A stretch of DNA of 64,000 nucleotides, from positions 744,001 to 808,000 of the forward strand of contig JAEUHC010000019.1 in NCBI GenBank assembly GCA_016794785.1. Reading direction: 5' to 3'. This document shows, in pieces, positions 1 through 9,109 of this stretch; within the stretch, counting starts at the first letter, position 1; every line of letters begins with the position of its first letter. Source of the DNA: Opitutaceae bacterium. GTDB lineage: Bacteria; Verrucomicrobiota; Verrucomicrobiia; Opitutales; Opitutaceae. Under the pieces are notes generated by a model. It worked only from the letters and a program-made list of their open reading frames with translations, was not told the DNA's origin and did no database searches. A program made the translations under genes and the position numbers.

Positions 1-900
1 CTCCAGCAGCACGGTCGCATCGGCGAAGTCGGGCGTGCGCGCGCCTTCGATGCGCAGCAGCGCCGGAATGCCCAGATCGCCCGCATAGGCCTGCGGCACG
101 GTGTCGCTTTGGTCGATGGTGTGGAGATGGACGCGCGTGACGCGCTGCACCGAACCGAGGTCAATCATGATGGCCGGGTCGTCCCCCAGCTCGGATTGGT
201 TGACGAAGGCCACGCTGCCCTTGGCGTCCGCCGCCGCCATCAGGTAAGGCAAAATGCCGTCCGTGGCGTAGGATTCCGCCCAGCCTGGTGTGATCGACTG
301 GGACGAGCCGGACGAAGAGCGCACCGGCTGGCGCAGCGCGGCGTTCTCCCGTCCGCTGAACGCGAGCACCTCGGCGAGCTGGAAAACGAACCGGCCGTCA
401 AACGCGCGCGGTGACAGTTTTTCCGCCTCGATCCTGATCCAGCTGGCCTCAATCCCGGCGCATGGGATGACCACGGGCGCGATGCGCGGCAGCAGGCCGG
501 ACTGGCTCGTGAACGCCGCGATGGCTTTTCCCACCCGGTCCGGGTCGGTCCCCGCGACGACCCGCAGCGTCTGGGGAAAGGCATCAGCTTGAAAGCCGTT
601 GAGCGGATCCCGGCGGATGGTCGGGACGAGCACGATTTCGTCCAGCCGACGCGTTTGGCCGAAATCGATCTCGATCCACTCGGGATGATCGGGTGTGTCG
701 TGCGCTTGGGAGCGGTAGCCGATCGCGCCGATGCCGCTGCCGAGATTGTAGGTGGCGAGGCGCTGGAGCTCCGCGTCGATCTCCCTCCTGCGGTGCTCCA
801 GTTGATCCAGGGAGAACTGCTTGAGCGGGACGGCGGAGAAAAGCGCCGGCCACGAACCCGCCAGCAAGGCGAGGGTGAGCAGGGTTCGGGCTCCGGACAT
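1..900 (-). CDS. Secreted discoidin (F5/8 type C)-domain protein, N-terminal part
   Basis: The frame is open from an ATG at 898-900 to the window edge, so only the first 300 residues are visible. Residues 1-23 form a signal peptide with a likely cut after FSA. A short charged helix (about 34-48) follows. Residues about 60-185 look like a discoidin-type beta sandwich (WIEIDFG, LDEIVLVP, WIRIEAE), and a second copy begins near 210 (PAIMIDLG, VTRVHLH). Such modules bind carbohydrate or other ligands outside the cytoplasm. The rest is unseen, so it could be a plain binding protein or the sensor part of a larger receptor or kinase. It lies 81 bp downstream of the sulfatase gene and on the same strand, suggesting co-transcription. 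The domain call is moderately sure; the overall function is unknown. Confidence 0.7.
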   Translation of the reverse strand, partial: MSGARTLLTLALLAGSWPALFSAVPLKQFSLDQLEHRRREIDAELQRLATYNLGSGIGAIGYRSQAHDTPDHPEWIEIDFGQTRRLDEIVLVPTIRRDPLNGFQADAFPQTLRVVAGTDPDRVGKAIAAFTSQSGLLPRIAPVVIPCAGIEASWIRIEAEKLSPRAFDGRFVFQLAEVLAFSGRENAALRQPVRSSSGSSQSITPGWAESYATDGILPYLMAAADAKGSVAFVNQSELGDDPAIMIDLGSVQRVTRVHLHTIDQSDTVPQAYAGDLGIPALLRIEGARTPDFADATVLLE

Positions 901-981
901 GGCGGATCGGGCGGGGGACGGTTGGGCGGCCGGCGCGGGCGAGCGGAGGGTGGCCGAGGGAGCGGGCGCCGAACCGGCGGT

Positions 982-2493
982 TCAACGATAATCCGCGCCG
1001 GTGAGGCTCTGCAGCACGGACTGCTGCCAGTCGCGAAGCTGGCGTTCGAGGCGCTGCGCGACCTCGGGCTGCGCGGCGAGGAGGTTGTTTTTCTCCGCGG
1101 GGTCGGCGCGGAGATCGAAGAGTTCGCGCGATCCGGCGCCCGCGGCGTCGGCGACGAATTTGAACCGGCCGTCGATGATCGCGCGCTCGCCGTTGAAATC
1201 CTGCGGGCGGATCGCGGCGTGTTGGAAATTTTGGAAATTCCGCGTGGCCGTGCCGTCGGGGCCGAGCTTCGCGAGCGGCGTGGTGCCCTTTTGCAGTTCC
1301 GGATCGAGGTAGGGTTTGGCCCCGGGGTGGCGGGCGATCGGGCCATCCCAGAACGCCAGCGGACGGGGCCGCTCCGTCATCACACCGTCGAGCAGCGGGC
1401 GCAGCGACACCCCATCGAGGGGGCGGCGCGGGAGCGGCTGGCCGGCGAGTTCGCAGAGCGTGGGCAGCATGTCGGTCGTGACGGTGGTGACATCGCTGGT
1501 GCGCGGGCGCGGGATTTTCGCGGGCCACTCGATCACGCCGGGCACGCGGATGCCGCCTTCGTAGATCGTGCCCTTCTGGCCGCGGAAGGGCACGGTGGCC
1601 ACGGCCTCGGTGGGCGTGCCGTTGTCGCCGCAATACCAGAGCAGCGTGTTGTCCCGCAGGCCGGTCGCGCCGAGTTGCGTGCGGAGCTGGCCGATGGCGC
1701 GGTCCATTGCGGTGATCTCGGCGAAGCGTTCACGGAGCACGTCGCGCTGGAGGCGGGTGGTGTTGCGGCCGGTTTCGTTGGAGGTGAGGCGGACCTGCTT
1801 GGTGCCGAAACTGGCGGGCAGATTGTCGTAGAGCGCGAGGTCGGCGGGCAGCGCCTGATAGGGCTCGTGCGGCGAGCCGAACCAGATCACGACGAAGAAG
1901 GGCTTCGTGCGTCGCTGCGCGTCGGCGATGAAGCGCAGGGCCTCGGCCACGACGATTTCCGAGCTCTCGCCCTTGAACTGCACCGGTGGGCCGCCGTCGC
2001 GTGAGAAGTGCGGGTCGAGCTCGTAGAAGTTGTCGTGCGAGAGCCAGGTGTCGAAGCCCAGCGCGCCGGGGTTGACGGGCGACGCGGCCTTGACGGCGCC
2101 GAGGTGCCATTTGCCAAAGTGGGCGGTGGCGTAGCCGGCGGAGCGGAGCAGCTGCGCGACGGTGATCTCCTCCGGGCGGAGCGACCAGCCGGGGGCAAAC
2201 GTGCCGCTGCGGTGGTGGTGGCGGCCGGTCATCACGGTGGCGCGCGTGGGCGAGCAGCTCGCGCCGCCGGAGTAGAACCGATCGAGGCGCAGGCCGGTGC
2301 GCGCCATCTCGTCGAGCACCGGCGTCTTCAGGTGGGGATGGCCGTTGTAGCCGGTCTCATCCCAGCCGTGGTCGTCGCCCATCAGGAGGACGACGTTCGG
2401 GCGCGGCGTGGCCGCGGTGAGCACAGAGACGGCGGAAATAAACGCGCAGGCGAGGATCGCGAGCGCGGCGGGGCGGAGGGGAAACGCGTGCAT
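982..2493 (-). CDS. Secreted S1-type sulfatase (FGly motif CSPTR)
   Basis: Type I sulfatase of 503 residues that would hydrolyse sulfate esters on an extracellular or periplasmic substrate. Signal peptide is about residues 1-28. The metal-binding Asp pair is in MGDDHG (D40, D41). The formylglycine precursor Cys80 sits in C-S-P-T-R, followed by the usual TGR. Further family landmarks are GKWHLG and the second metal site GDNG. The C-terminal domain has the typical ELFDLRADPAEKNNL stretch. Length is normal. It is the most downstream of a minus-strand series of sulfatases and lies 94 bp after the next one upstream. No Shine-Dalgarno is seen before the ATG. The substrate cannot be told from sequence. 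Confidence 0.93.
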   Translation of the reverse strand: MHAFPLRPAALAILACAFISAVSVLTAATPRPNVVLLMGDDHGWDETGYNGHPHLKTPVLDEMARTGLRLDRFYSGGASCSPTRATVMTGRHHHRSGTFAPGWSLRPEEITVAQLLRSAGYATAHFGKWHLGAVKAASPVNPGALGFDTWLSHDNFYELDPHFSRDGGPPVQFKGESSEIVVAEALRFIADAQRRTKPFFVVIWFGSPHEPYQALPADLALYDNLPASFGTKQVRLTSNETGRNTTRLQRDVLRERFAEITAMDRAIGQLRTQLGATGLRDNTLLWYCGDNGTPTEAVATVPFRGQKGTIYEGGIRVPGVIEWPAKIPRPRTSDVTTVTTDMLPTLCELAGQPLPRRPLDGVSLRPLLDGVMTERPRPLAFWDGPIARHPGAKPYLDPELQKGTTPLAKLGPDGTATRNFQNFQHAAIRPQDFNGERAIIDGRFKFVADAAGAGSRELFDLRADPAEKNNLLAAQPEVAQRLERQLRDWQQSVLQSLTGADYR

Positions 2494-2587
2494 GCAAAAA
2501 GATTCCCACTGGGTAACGCGGAAGGCGCAACCCTCCAGTGCGGTGCAAGGGTCGCCGCGAGATCCGCTGGGCCGCGCTGCGGCCGGA

Positions 2588-4147
2588 CTACTTGGCGGCT
2601 TTTTTCTTTTTGCGCTCGCCCGCCCCTTCGCCTTCGCCGCCGCCCCTGGATTTGAGGGTCTTGAGGAGCGCGGCCTTTTTCTCCCAGTCGATCGTGCGGC
2701 TGAAGAGCGTGGGGTAGGCTTCGTAGCCGTGGCCGGACACCACGTTGTTCTTCATGGCCGCGAGCTCGGCGTCGTAGTGGCGGCGCATCGTGGCGAGGGT
2801 TTCGCGGTGCGCAGGGGAGGTCGCGAGATTCTTCATCTCGTAGCGATCCTGGCCGACGTGAAACAGCTCCTCGGTCGGCGGCATGCCGGCGCCATAATAC
2901 CAATAAATGTATTTCCACTCGGGGGTGACGACGGCCATCGACTGCGCCGACTGGGCGCCCCAGAAATTAAACAGCGGCAGCGCGTCGCGCACGCGACCCG
3001 CCGGCTGGGTGAGGAGCGGCAGCAGGTTTTTCCCGTCGATGCCGGCGGGAGCGGGCTCGCCGGCCAGGGCGAAGATTGTCGCGGCCATGTCCACGTTGGC
3101 CGTGACCGCGGCGCTCACCGTGCCGGCGTGCGACTTCGGGAGGCGCGGATCGAAGATGAGGAGGGGCGACTTCGACGCCTCCTCGTAGGGCAGCACCTTG
3201 TCGCCGAAGCCGTGGGCCCCGGCGCTGTAGCCGTTGTCCGAAGTGAAAATGATCACGGTGTTTTCGGCGAACCCCGCGCTTTTCAGGCCCTCGCGGATCA
3301 TGCCGACGGCGGCGTCCACGCCGGTGATGAGCGCGTAGTATTTTCGCAGTGAGTCGTCGTAGGCGTTGATCCACTCGCGGTAGCTCGTGGCCGCGCGGCT
3401 GGTCTGCGACTGCGGTGAAAGGTGCTTCGCGTTTTCCACGCCGTAGTTCGGCGGACGGGTGAAGGTCTTTCCCTCGTAGAGTTTCAGGTCGATGGGATCG
3501 GGCGTGAAGGGCAGGTGCGGCGCCTTGAAGCTGATGCTCAGGCAAAACGGTTTTCCGCCCGCCTTTGCGGCCTGGAAAAAATCCTGCGCCCACGCGCCGT
3601 AGGCCCGCGAGCAATGCGGATATTTGCCGGCATACTGGGCGATGCCTTCGTTCTTTTCGGTTTCGTAGAAGGTCTGGCCTGGCCCGCCCGCCCAGCGATC
3701 GAAGAGCGGCCCGAGCGCCTCGAATTTTTCACCCTGGAGCACAAAACCAATCTTCCCGGCGAAGCCGGTGAAATAGCCGGCCTGCCGCAGGCGCACCGCG
3801 TAGGATTGCTCGATGAAACGCCGCTCGAGATCGCCGTGCTCAAAGTTGCAGCCGTGGCGATACTCGTAGAGCCCGGTGAGCACATTGGCGCGGCTGGCCA
3901 TGCAGATGGCGGTGGTGTTGTAGTGATTGGTGAAGCGCACGCCCTCGCGCGCGAGCTGGTCGAGGTGCGGCGTGATGACGTCCTTGTTGCCCGAGGCGCC
4001 GAGCGCATGGACGGTCTGATCGTCGGTGAAGAGGAAAACGATGTTGGGTCTTGGCGTGGGCTTGGGCTCCGCTGTGTTGGCGGAAGGCAGGGCGCCAAGG
4101 CTAAGAAGACCGAGGACGAGTGAGCTGGAAAATTGGGTGAACTTCAT
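2588..4147 (-). CDS. Secreted S1-type sulfatase (FGly motif CMASR, Lys-rich tail)
   Basis: Sulfatase of 519 residues with a signal peptide (about 1-25). The active-site motif is C82-M-A-S-R, the CxAxR variant that is accepted by formylglycine-generating enzymes. Metal-site residues are in FTDDQT near 40 and in TSDNG. The C-terminus is odd: after the fold ends near residue 500 comes a Gly/Glu-rich stretch and a run of lysines (ERKKKKAAK). This is not part of the sulfatase fold and recurs in other sulfatases of the cluster. Neighbours on both sides are sulfatases on the same strand. The upstream region of the ATG is pyrimidine-rich, with no ribosome binding site visible. Confidence 0.92.
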   Translation of the reverse strand: MKFTQFSSSLVLGLLSLGALPSANTAEPKPTPRPNIVFLFTDDQTVHALGASGNKDVITPHLDQLAREGVRFTNHYNTTAICMASRANVLTGLYEYRHGCNFEHGDLERRFIEQSYAVRLRQAGYFTGFAGKIGFVLQGEKFEALGPLFDRWAGGPGQTFYETEKNEGIAQYAGKYPHCSRAYGAWAQDFFQAAKAGGKPFCLSISFKAPHLPFTPDPIDLKLYEGKTFTRPPNYGVENAKHLSPQSQTSRAATSYREWINAYDDSLRKYYALITGVDAAVGMIREGLKSAGFAENTVIIFTSDNGYSAGAHGFGDKVLPYEEASKSPLLIFDPRLPKSHAGTVSAAVTANVDMAATIFALAGEPAPAGIDGKNLLPLLTQPAGRVRDALPLFNFWGAQSAQSMAVVTPEWKYIYWYYGAGMPPTEELFHVGQDRYEMKNLATSPAHRETLATMRRHYDAELAAMKNNVVSGHGYEAYPTLFSRTIDWEKKAALLKTLKSRGGGEGEGAGERKKKKAAK

Positions 4148-4186
4148 GGCAAGGAGGGGTCGGGAGAATGGGTGGGCGCGACGGGT

Positions 4187-5575
4187 CTAGCTTTTGCCTT
4201 TCTTGGGATTTCGCTGACCAGTCAGGGACATCGGCGCGTCGTTTTTCTGCCGGGCGCCGGGCGTGCTGCGGCCGTGGGTGATGTAGTCCTGCATGAGCGC
4301 CGTCATCCGGGCGACGATCTCCGCATGTGCGGAGGCGACGTCCTGCTTTTCACTCAGGTCGGAGGCCAGGTTGTAGAGCTCACGCTTGCCGTTGGTGAGA
4401 AACACGAGCTTCCACGGGCCTTGCCGGAGCGCGAGGTCGCCGGTCATCGATTGGTGGACGGTGGCCTCGCGAACGGGAGTTTTCGCGGTGCCGAGAAACT
4501 CGGGCAGCAGGCTGACGCTGTCTTCGCCGGCGTTGGCGGGCAGCTTCGCGCCGGCAATCTCGGCGGCGGTGGCCATGAGATCGTTGAGGCAAATGGTGTG
4601 AGCGTTGGTCGAGCCGGCTTTGATCTTGCCGGGCCAGCGCGCGACGAAGGGCACGCGGTGGCCGCCTTCGTAAATGCTGCGTTTGGATTCGCGCAGCGGC
4701 GCGTAGGCCCGGCCCTCCGCCCCGTTGTCGCTGGTGGCGATGACGAGCGTGTTGTCGGCGAGGCCGTTACGATCCAGCGCGGCGAGGAGCTGGCCGAGCA
4801 TGGCGTCGCCCTGGTAGAGCCAGTCGCCGTATTGGGCGTCGCCCTTCACGCGATCCTGGGCGCCGCTTTGGCCGACAAACTCCGGCGCCGGCACCACCGG
4901 CGTGTGCGGCGGGCACATCGGGAAATAGAGGAAGAAGGGTTCGTCCTTTTTCCGCTGCCCGATCCACTCGACCGCCTTCTTGATCATCAGCGGCTGGTTC
5001 TCGACGGCGGTGGCGTGCGCCGCCACGCGATCCTGCTCGATGATCGTGCCGATGTTACGCGCGTGCGTGAAGCCGTAGAAATAGTCGAAGCCGATGGCGG
5101 TGGGGCCGTCGGTGAGTTTTGCGCCGAGGGGCACGGTGGTCTCGGTGCCGGGCTTGCCGTCCACCCAGTTCAGGCCGAGGTGCCATTTGCCGATGGCGGC
5201 CGTCGCGTAGCCCTGCTGTTTCAGCAGCGAGGCCACCGTGAGCCGGCTCGCGGGAATAATGGGCGGGGAAAACGTGGTGAGCACGCCGAACTGCCCGATG
5301 CGCGACGGGTAGCGCCCGGTGAGCACGCCGTAGCGCGTCGGCGTGCAGACAGCGGATGCGGAGTGGGCATCGGTGAAGCGCATGCCCTGCGCGGCGAGCC
5401 GGTCGAGGTGCGGGGTGCGCAGGGCGGAGGCGGCATCGTAGCTCTGCGGTTGGGTCCAGCCCATGTCGTCGAAGAGGACGAAGAGGATGTTGGGCTTGGT
5501 CGCCGCCCGGGCCTCACTCAGAGAGGCAGCGACGCAGAGCAGCAAAACGAGAAGAATGGGGAGCGGGGTTTTCAT
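4187..5575 (-). CDS. Secreted arylsulfatase-like S1 sulfatase (FGly motif CTPTR)
   Basis: Sulfatase of 462 residues, arylsulfatase A-like in the N-terminal half. Signal peptide is about residues 1-25. The first metal site is FDDMGW (D36, D37), the formylglycine precursor is C77 in C-T-P-T-R followed by YGVLTGRY, and the second metal site is TSDNG. GKWHLG is present. The protein ends in a short basic tail (NPKKGKS). It is transcribed toward the preceding two sulfatases with a 39-bp gap. This is a canonical CxPxR enzyme that should be active if a maturation enzyme is present in the genome. The substrate is unknown. Confidence 0.93.
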   Translation of the reverse strand: MKTPLPILLVLLLCVAASLSEARAATKPNILFVLFDDMGWTQPQSYDAASALRTPHLDRLAAQGMRFTDAHSASAVCTPTRYGVLTGRYPSRIGQFGVLTTFSPPIIPASRLTVASLLKQQGYATAAIGKWHLGLNWVDGKPGTETTVPLGAKLTDGPTAIGFDYFYGFTHARNIGTIIEQDRVAAHATAVENQPLMIKKAVEWIGQRKKDEPFFLYFPMCPPHTPVVPAPEFVGQSGAQDRVKGDAQYGDWLYQGDAMLGQLLAALDRNGLADNTLVIATSDNGAEGRAYAPLRESKRSIYEGGHRVPFVARWPGKIKAGSTNAHTICLNDLMATAAEIAGAKLPANAGEDSVSLLPEFLGTAKTPVREATVHQSMTGDLALRQGPWKLVFLTNGKRELYNLASDLSEKQDVASAHAEIVARMTALMQDYITHGRSTPGARQKNDAPMSLTGQRNPKKGKS

Positions 5576-5734
5576 GCGGGTGTAATTTATGCGTAGGCGA
5601 AGGCGGCAATCCTTGTGTGAGGCGCGACTGGATTAGGCCGTAAGGCATTTCGCGAGAAGACGCCTGCAACAGTCGATCCTTGTTTTCGGTTTAGGTAATT
5701 AGGGGGCGCGACGTTGTGTGTGGGATTCGGGGTT

Positions 5735-6157
5735 CTAACGAGGCAGCCGCCCCGCCGCCCGCTCGCGCCGCAGGAAATCGCCCGGCTTCATCACCGGCAG
5801 CCCGTAGAAACCCGCCGCCATCACGCCGCCGAAATCTGACCGGTCGAGCGTGAGCAGCACGTCCGCCACGGCGGCGGCGGTGAAAAGCACAGGCCGATCC
5901 TTTGCTGCCGGGAAAACCACCGGCCACGGATGGGTGAGTTCGTCCGTCACGACCGCAAGCGCGGAGCGCAGCACGCTCCACTCGCCGGAAGCAGCGGGGA
6001 GGCGCTCACGCACGTTTCGCTCCACCTCCCGCAGCACGTAATCGCCGGTCAGGAGCCTCCAGCCCTGGGCCGTCGCGAGGTCGAACACAGCGTGCGAAGC
6101 GCCCTCAACCCGGCCACAGGCCGCCAGCACAACGCTCGCGTCCAGGAACAGCCTCAC
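5735..6157 (-). CDS. PIN-domain protein (putative VapC-type toxin)
   Basis: Protein of 140 residues with a PIN-like ribonuclease pattern: an N-terminal strand with Asp (LFLDASVV, D6), an acidic residue in LREVE about 40 residues on, and a later acidic cluster (TLDRSDF). PIN toxins cleave RNA when the partner antitoxin is degraded. The start chosen is a GTG at 6155-6157 that overlaps the TGA of the upstream antitoxin-like gene (GTGA), as usual for such pairs. An in-frame upstream start would run over the antitoxin and add an unlikely Gly/Arg-rich lead. The pair sits between sulfatase groups. Confidence 0.66.
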   Translation of the reverse strand: MRLFLDASVVLAACGRVEGASHAVFDLATAQGWRLLTGDYVLREVERNVRERLPAASGEWSVLRSALAVVTDELTHPWPVVFPAAKDRPVLFTAAAVADVLLTLDRSDFGGVMAAGFYGLPVMKPGDFLRRERAAGRLPR

Positions 6158-6354
6158 AGCCCGGCGCGGAATTTCCGCATATCCTCCGCGTCCTCTTCCA
6201 TCCACGCCTTCAGTTGCTCCGGCGTGAACAGGCGTGGCTCCGGCAGCGGCGCGCGTTCTGCCCGCAATTGCCCGGCGACAAACAGCAGCAATTCCGCCTT
6301 TTCGCTGGCGGGCAGGGCGGCCGCGGCGGATTCGATTTCGGCGAGTGTGCTCAT
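6154..6354 (-). CDS. Small antitoxin-like protein paired with the PIN gene
   Basis: Protein of 66 residues starting MSTLAEIE, rich in Ala/Glu/Leu and predicted mostly helical. A helix-rich N-terminal half with ALPASEKAELL is followed by a partner-binding-like C-terminal segment (LKAWMEEDAEDMRKF). This resembles short addiction-module antitoxins that neutralise PIN toxins. The ATG at 6352-6354 is preferred. A GTG 48 bases upstream has a GGGGAG about 9 bases before it, so a 16-residue longer form is possible. Its stop overlaps the GTG start of the toxin, so the two are translationally coupled. No DNA-binding motif is evident. Confidence 0.62.
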   Translation of the reverse strand: MSTLAEIESAAAALPASEKAELLLFVAGQLRAERAPLPEPRLFTPEQLKAWMEEDAEDMRKFRAGL

Positions 6355-6572
6355 GCCGGGACGGTGCCCGCTGCCGCCGGTCTTGGCAAACCGCGTTTTC
6401 ACTCCGCGTTCTCCCCGCTCATCAGCCGCGGCAGCACCACGTCGCGTGCGATGGGGAGTTGATTCCCCATTGGACGAGCAGGCTCCAGGAATGCGTCCAT
6501 TAACTGCGTGGGTGGGGCCGGCTGAGCTTTGATGGTCGGCAGTTTCCCAAGTCGGCCCATCTCACCGCGCTC

Positions 6573-7547
6573 TCACTCGCGCTTCCCCTTGAGAGTCGCG
6601 ATGAGATAGGCGGTCGGGGTCGCGTGCTTCACGTTGGGCGCGCCGGGATAGACGAGTTCGCAGGCGACGCCGGTCGCGGCGCAGTGCTCCTGCAGCTTCA
6701 CGCCGAAGTTGGCGGTGTGCGTGGGATCCTTCTGGTCCTGGCCGAGTGCGGGTGGAGTTGAGTAGATCAGATAAACGGGCGGATCGTCCCTCGTCACCAG
6801 CGCGTAGGGGGAGTATTCGGCGATCCAGGGCAGAATCTTTTCCCGGCCGGCGAGAAACGCCGCGAAGTCGCGCAGGCCGAACGCGTGGCTGCCGTAGCGG
6901 CTGTTCGGCGTCCAGTCCTTCATCTGCTGCGGATCGAGCGTGGTCTGGGCGCCCGTGACGGCGGCGCACCAGAGGCGGGTGGACTCGCGGGCGATCGGGT
7001 CGGCGCTCCTGGGGTCGGCGAGGTCGGGGTGAAACGCGAGCCACAGGCTGGAGCACGCCCCCGCCGAGCCACCCGCGGCGCCGATGCGCACCTTGTCGAG
7101 GTTCCACTCGGCGGCCTTGCTGCGGACGAATTGCAGCGCGCGCGCGGCGTCGTGCAACGGCGCCTTCACCGGCGGCTCGATGCCGGCCGCGACCGCGTGC
7201 GAGGTGTAGCGGTAGTTGATCGCGACCACGGAGATTCCCGCCTTCAGGAGCGCGCCCGCATCGGCAAAGCGATCCAAGCGCTCCTTCGAGCCGCCGGTCC
7301 AGCCGCCGCCGTGAATGATGAACGCCACTGGCGTCGGCGTGGCGGACTCCGCCCGCCAGAAGTCGAGGATGTGCCGCTCATGATCGCCGTAGCGGACGCC
7401 GGCGAGAGTCGGCGGGGGAACGGAGGGCGCGTAGGCCTCGGCCTTTTGAGCCGGAGCGGTTTTCTTGGCCGCGGCGGCTGCCAGACAGAGCGCGGGTGCC
7501 AGCAACAACAGCAAGGGTGTGATACGGAAGACAGGGAGGATTTTCAT
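6573..7547 (-). CDS. Secreted alpha/beta-hydrolase (HGGGW esterase, BD-FAE-like)
   Basis: Esterase-type alpha/beta hydrolase of 324 residues. Signal peptide is about residues 1-26 (MKILPVF start). The oxyanion-hole motif HGGGW lies near residue 79 and the nucleophile elbow GGSAGA near residue 160. The C-terminal part carries a conserved VKHATP that may hold the catalytic His. The family removes acyl groups from carbohydrates or small esters. An earlier in-frame ATG exists but would precede the signal peptide with a non-hydrophobic lead, so MKILPVF is preferred. It sits directly after four sulfatase genes on the same strand with a 53-bp gap, so it probably acts on the same glycan, for example in deacetylation. 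Confidence 0.82.
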   Translation of the reverse strand: MKILPVFRITPLLLLLAPALCLAAAAAKKTAPAQKAEAYAPSVPPPTLAGVRYGDHERHILDFWRAESATPTPVAFIIHGGGWTGGSKERLDRFADAGALLKAGISVVAINYRYTSHAVAAGIEPPVKAPLHDAARALQFVRSKAAEWNLDKVRIGAAGGSAGACSSLWLAFHPDLADPRSADPIARESTRLWCAAVTGAQTTLDPQQMKDWTPNSRYGSHAFGLRDFAAFLAGREKILPWIAEYSPYALVTRDDPPVYLIYSTPPALGQDQKDPTHTANFGVKLQEHCAATGVACELVYPGAPNVKHATPTAYLIATLKGKRE

Positions 7548-7600
7548 GGGAGCAAATCTAAGCCGTATGAGTGGAGAGTAGCGCTGCCGATTGAAATGGC

Positions 7601-9094
7601 TCACTTATTCTGGGCCTGCTTGTTCGCCTTCCCCTTGGCCTTGCCCTTGGGCTGCAGTTCGGAGGCCTCGGCCTCGTCTTGTTTGCCGAACTTGGCGCGG
7701 CGGTCGCGCTCGTGGCGCGCGGTGCTGGCGAAGGTGCCTTCGCGCGCCGGTTCGCGGGCCGACGCGGCGAGCGCGGTGAGGCGGGCGAGCACGGCAGGAT
7801 GGTCGGCCGCGACGCTCTGCGCCTCGCTGGGATCGCGCGCGAGATCGTAGAGCTCCCACGGGGCGTCGGCCTTGGGGCGCACGATGCGCCAGTTGCCCTG
7901 ACGAAGGGCGGTCCAGTTGTTGATCTCCCAGTAGAGGTAGTCGTGCTGGGCCTGCTTCCGGCCCGCCGCCTGCTCGCCGATCAGCGTGGGGAGCAAGGAG
8001 ACTCCATCGATGCCGGCGGGCGCGGTGGCGCCGGTGACGGCGGCGATGGTCGGCATCAGATCGGGAAAGTAGCCGAGGAAATCGCTGACGGTGCCGGGCG
8101 CGATTTTGCCCGGCCAACGCGCGAGAAACGGAATGCGCAGGCCGCCTTCGTAGAGCGTGCCCTTGGTGCCGCGATACTCGACGCCGGTCTGCGGATGCTT
8201 GTTGGCGAGGTGGATGCCGCGCGGGAATTCGGCGGACTTGAAGTAGTCGTTGCCGCCGTTGTCGCCGCTGAAGAAGACGAGTGTGTTGTCGTCGAGGCCG
8301 AGCTCCTTGAGCAGGGCGAAGATCTCGCCGATCTGGCGGTCCATCATCGTGACCATCGCGGCGTAGCGGCGCGCGGGCTCGGGCCAGGGCTTGTCCTTGT
8401 AGAGCGCCCACGCGGCGTCGGTGTCGGGGATGTCGAAGTTCCCGTGCGGCGGCGTGTAGGGCAGGTAGGCGAAGAAGGGCGCCTTGGCGTGGTCGCGGAT
8501 GAACTTCACCGCCGCGTCGTGGATCACGTAGTGCGCGTAAGTCTGGCCGCGCGAGCCGCCGCGATTGCCGGCGAGCGGCACTTCCTCGCTGTTGCGGATG
8601 AGGTAGGGCGGATAATAGGTGTGCGCGTGGACCTGGTCGTAGTAGCCGAGGAACACATCGAAGCCGTGTTTCTCCGGCACGCCCGTCGAGTCGCGTCCGC
8701 CGCAGCCCCACTTGCCGAAGCCGCCGGTGGCGTAGCCGAGCGGCTTGAGCATGGCGGCGATGGTCGTCTCGTCGGCGCGCAGGGGCGTGCCGCCGCCGTT
8801 GGAGCGCACCGATGAATGGCCGCTGTGCTTGCCCGTGAGAAAGGTGCAGCGCGTGGGCGCGCACACCGAAGAGCCCGCGAAGAGGTGGTTGAACCGCATG
8901 CCCTCGGCCGCCATCCGATCGAGATGGGGCGTCTGGATGTTTTTTCCGCCCATGAAGCCCGGCTCATAAAAACCGAGTTCGTCGGCCATGATATAGATCA
9001 CGTTGGGCCGCGCTGGCTGCGCGGCGGCTAGGAGCGGCGCGAGCAGCACCAGCAGCGCGCCGAAGGAAAAGGTGCGGGCAGACGGGGTAATCAT
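7601..9094 (-). CDS. Secreted S1-type sulfatase (FGly motif CAPTR, Lys-rich tail)
   Basis: Sulfatase of 497 residues with a signal peptide (about 1-26). The first metal site is MADELG; the formylglycine precursor is C78 in C-A-P-T-R followed by CTFLTGKHSGHSS, a spacing typical of the S1_16-like arylsulfatase branch (subfamily by memory, not verified). The second metal site is SGDNGGN. After the fold the protein ends in a strikingly basic low-complexity tail with repeated KGKA units and NKQAQNK. It is 15 bp from the next upstream sulfatase, so they are almost certainly co-transcribed. No Shine-Dalgarno is visible. Confidence 0.93.
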   Translation of the reverse strand: MITPSARTFSFGALLVLLAPLLAAAQPARPNVIYIMADELGFYEPGFMGGKNIQTPHLDRMAAEGMRFNHLFAGSSVCAPTRCTFLTGKHSGHSSVRSNGGGTPLRADETTIAAMLKPLGYATGGFGKWGCGGRDSTGVPEKHGFDVFLGYYDQVHAHTYYPPYLIRNSEEVPLAGNRGGSRGQTYAHYVIHDAAVKFIRDHAKAPFFAYLPYTPPHGNFDIPDTDAAWALYKDKPWPEPARRYAAMVTMMDRQIGEIFALLKELGLDDNTLVFFSGDNGGNDYFKSAEFPRGIHLANKHPQTGVEYRGTKGTLYEGGLRIPFLARWPGKIAPGTVSDFLGYFPDLMPTIAAVTGATAPAGIDGVSLLPTLIGEQAAGRKQAQHDYLYWEINNWTALRQGNWRIVRPKADAPWELYDLARDPSEAQSVAADHPAVLARLTALAASAREPAREGTFASTARHERDRRAKFGKQDEAEASELQPKGKAKGKANKQAQNK

Positions 9095-9109
9095 GGGTGA
9101 AGTAAGAAA

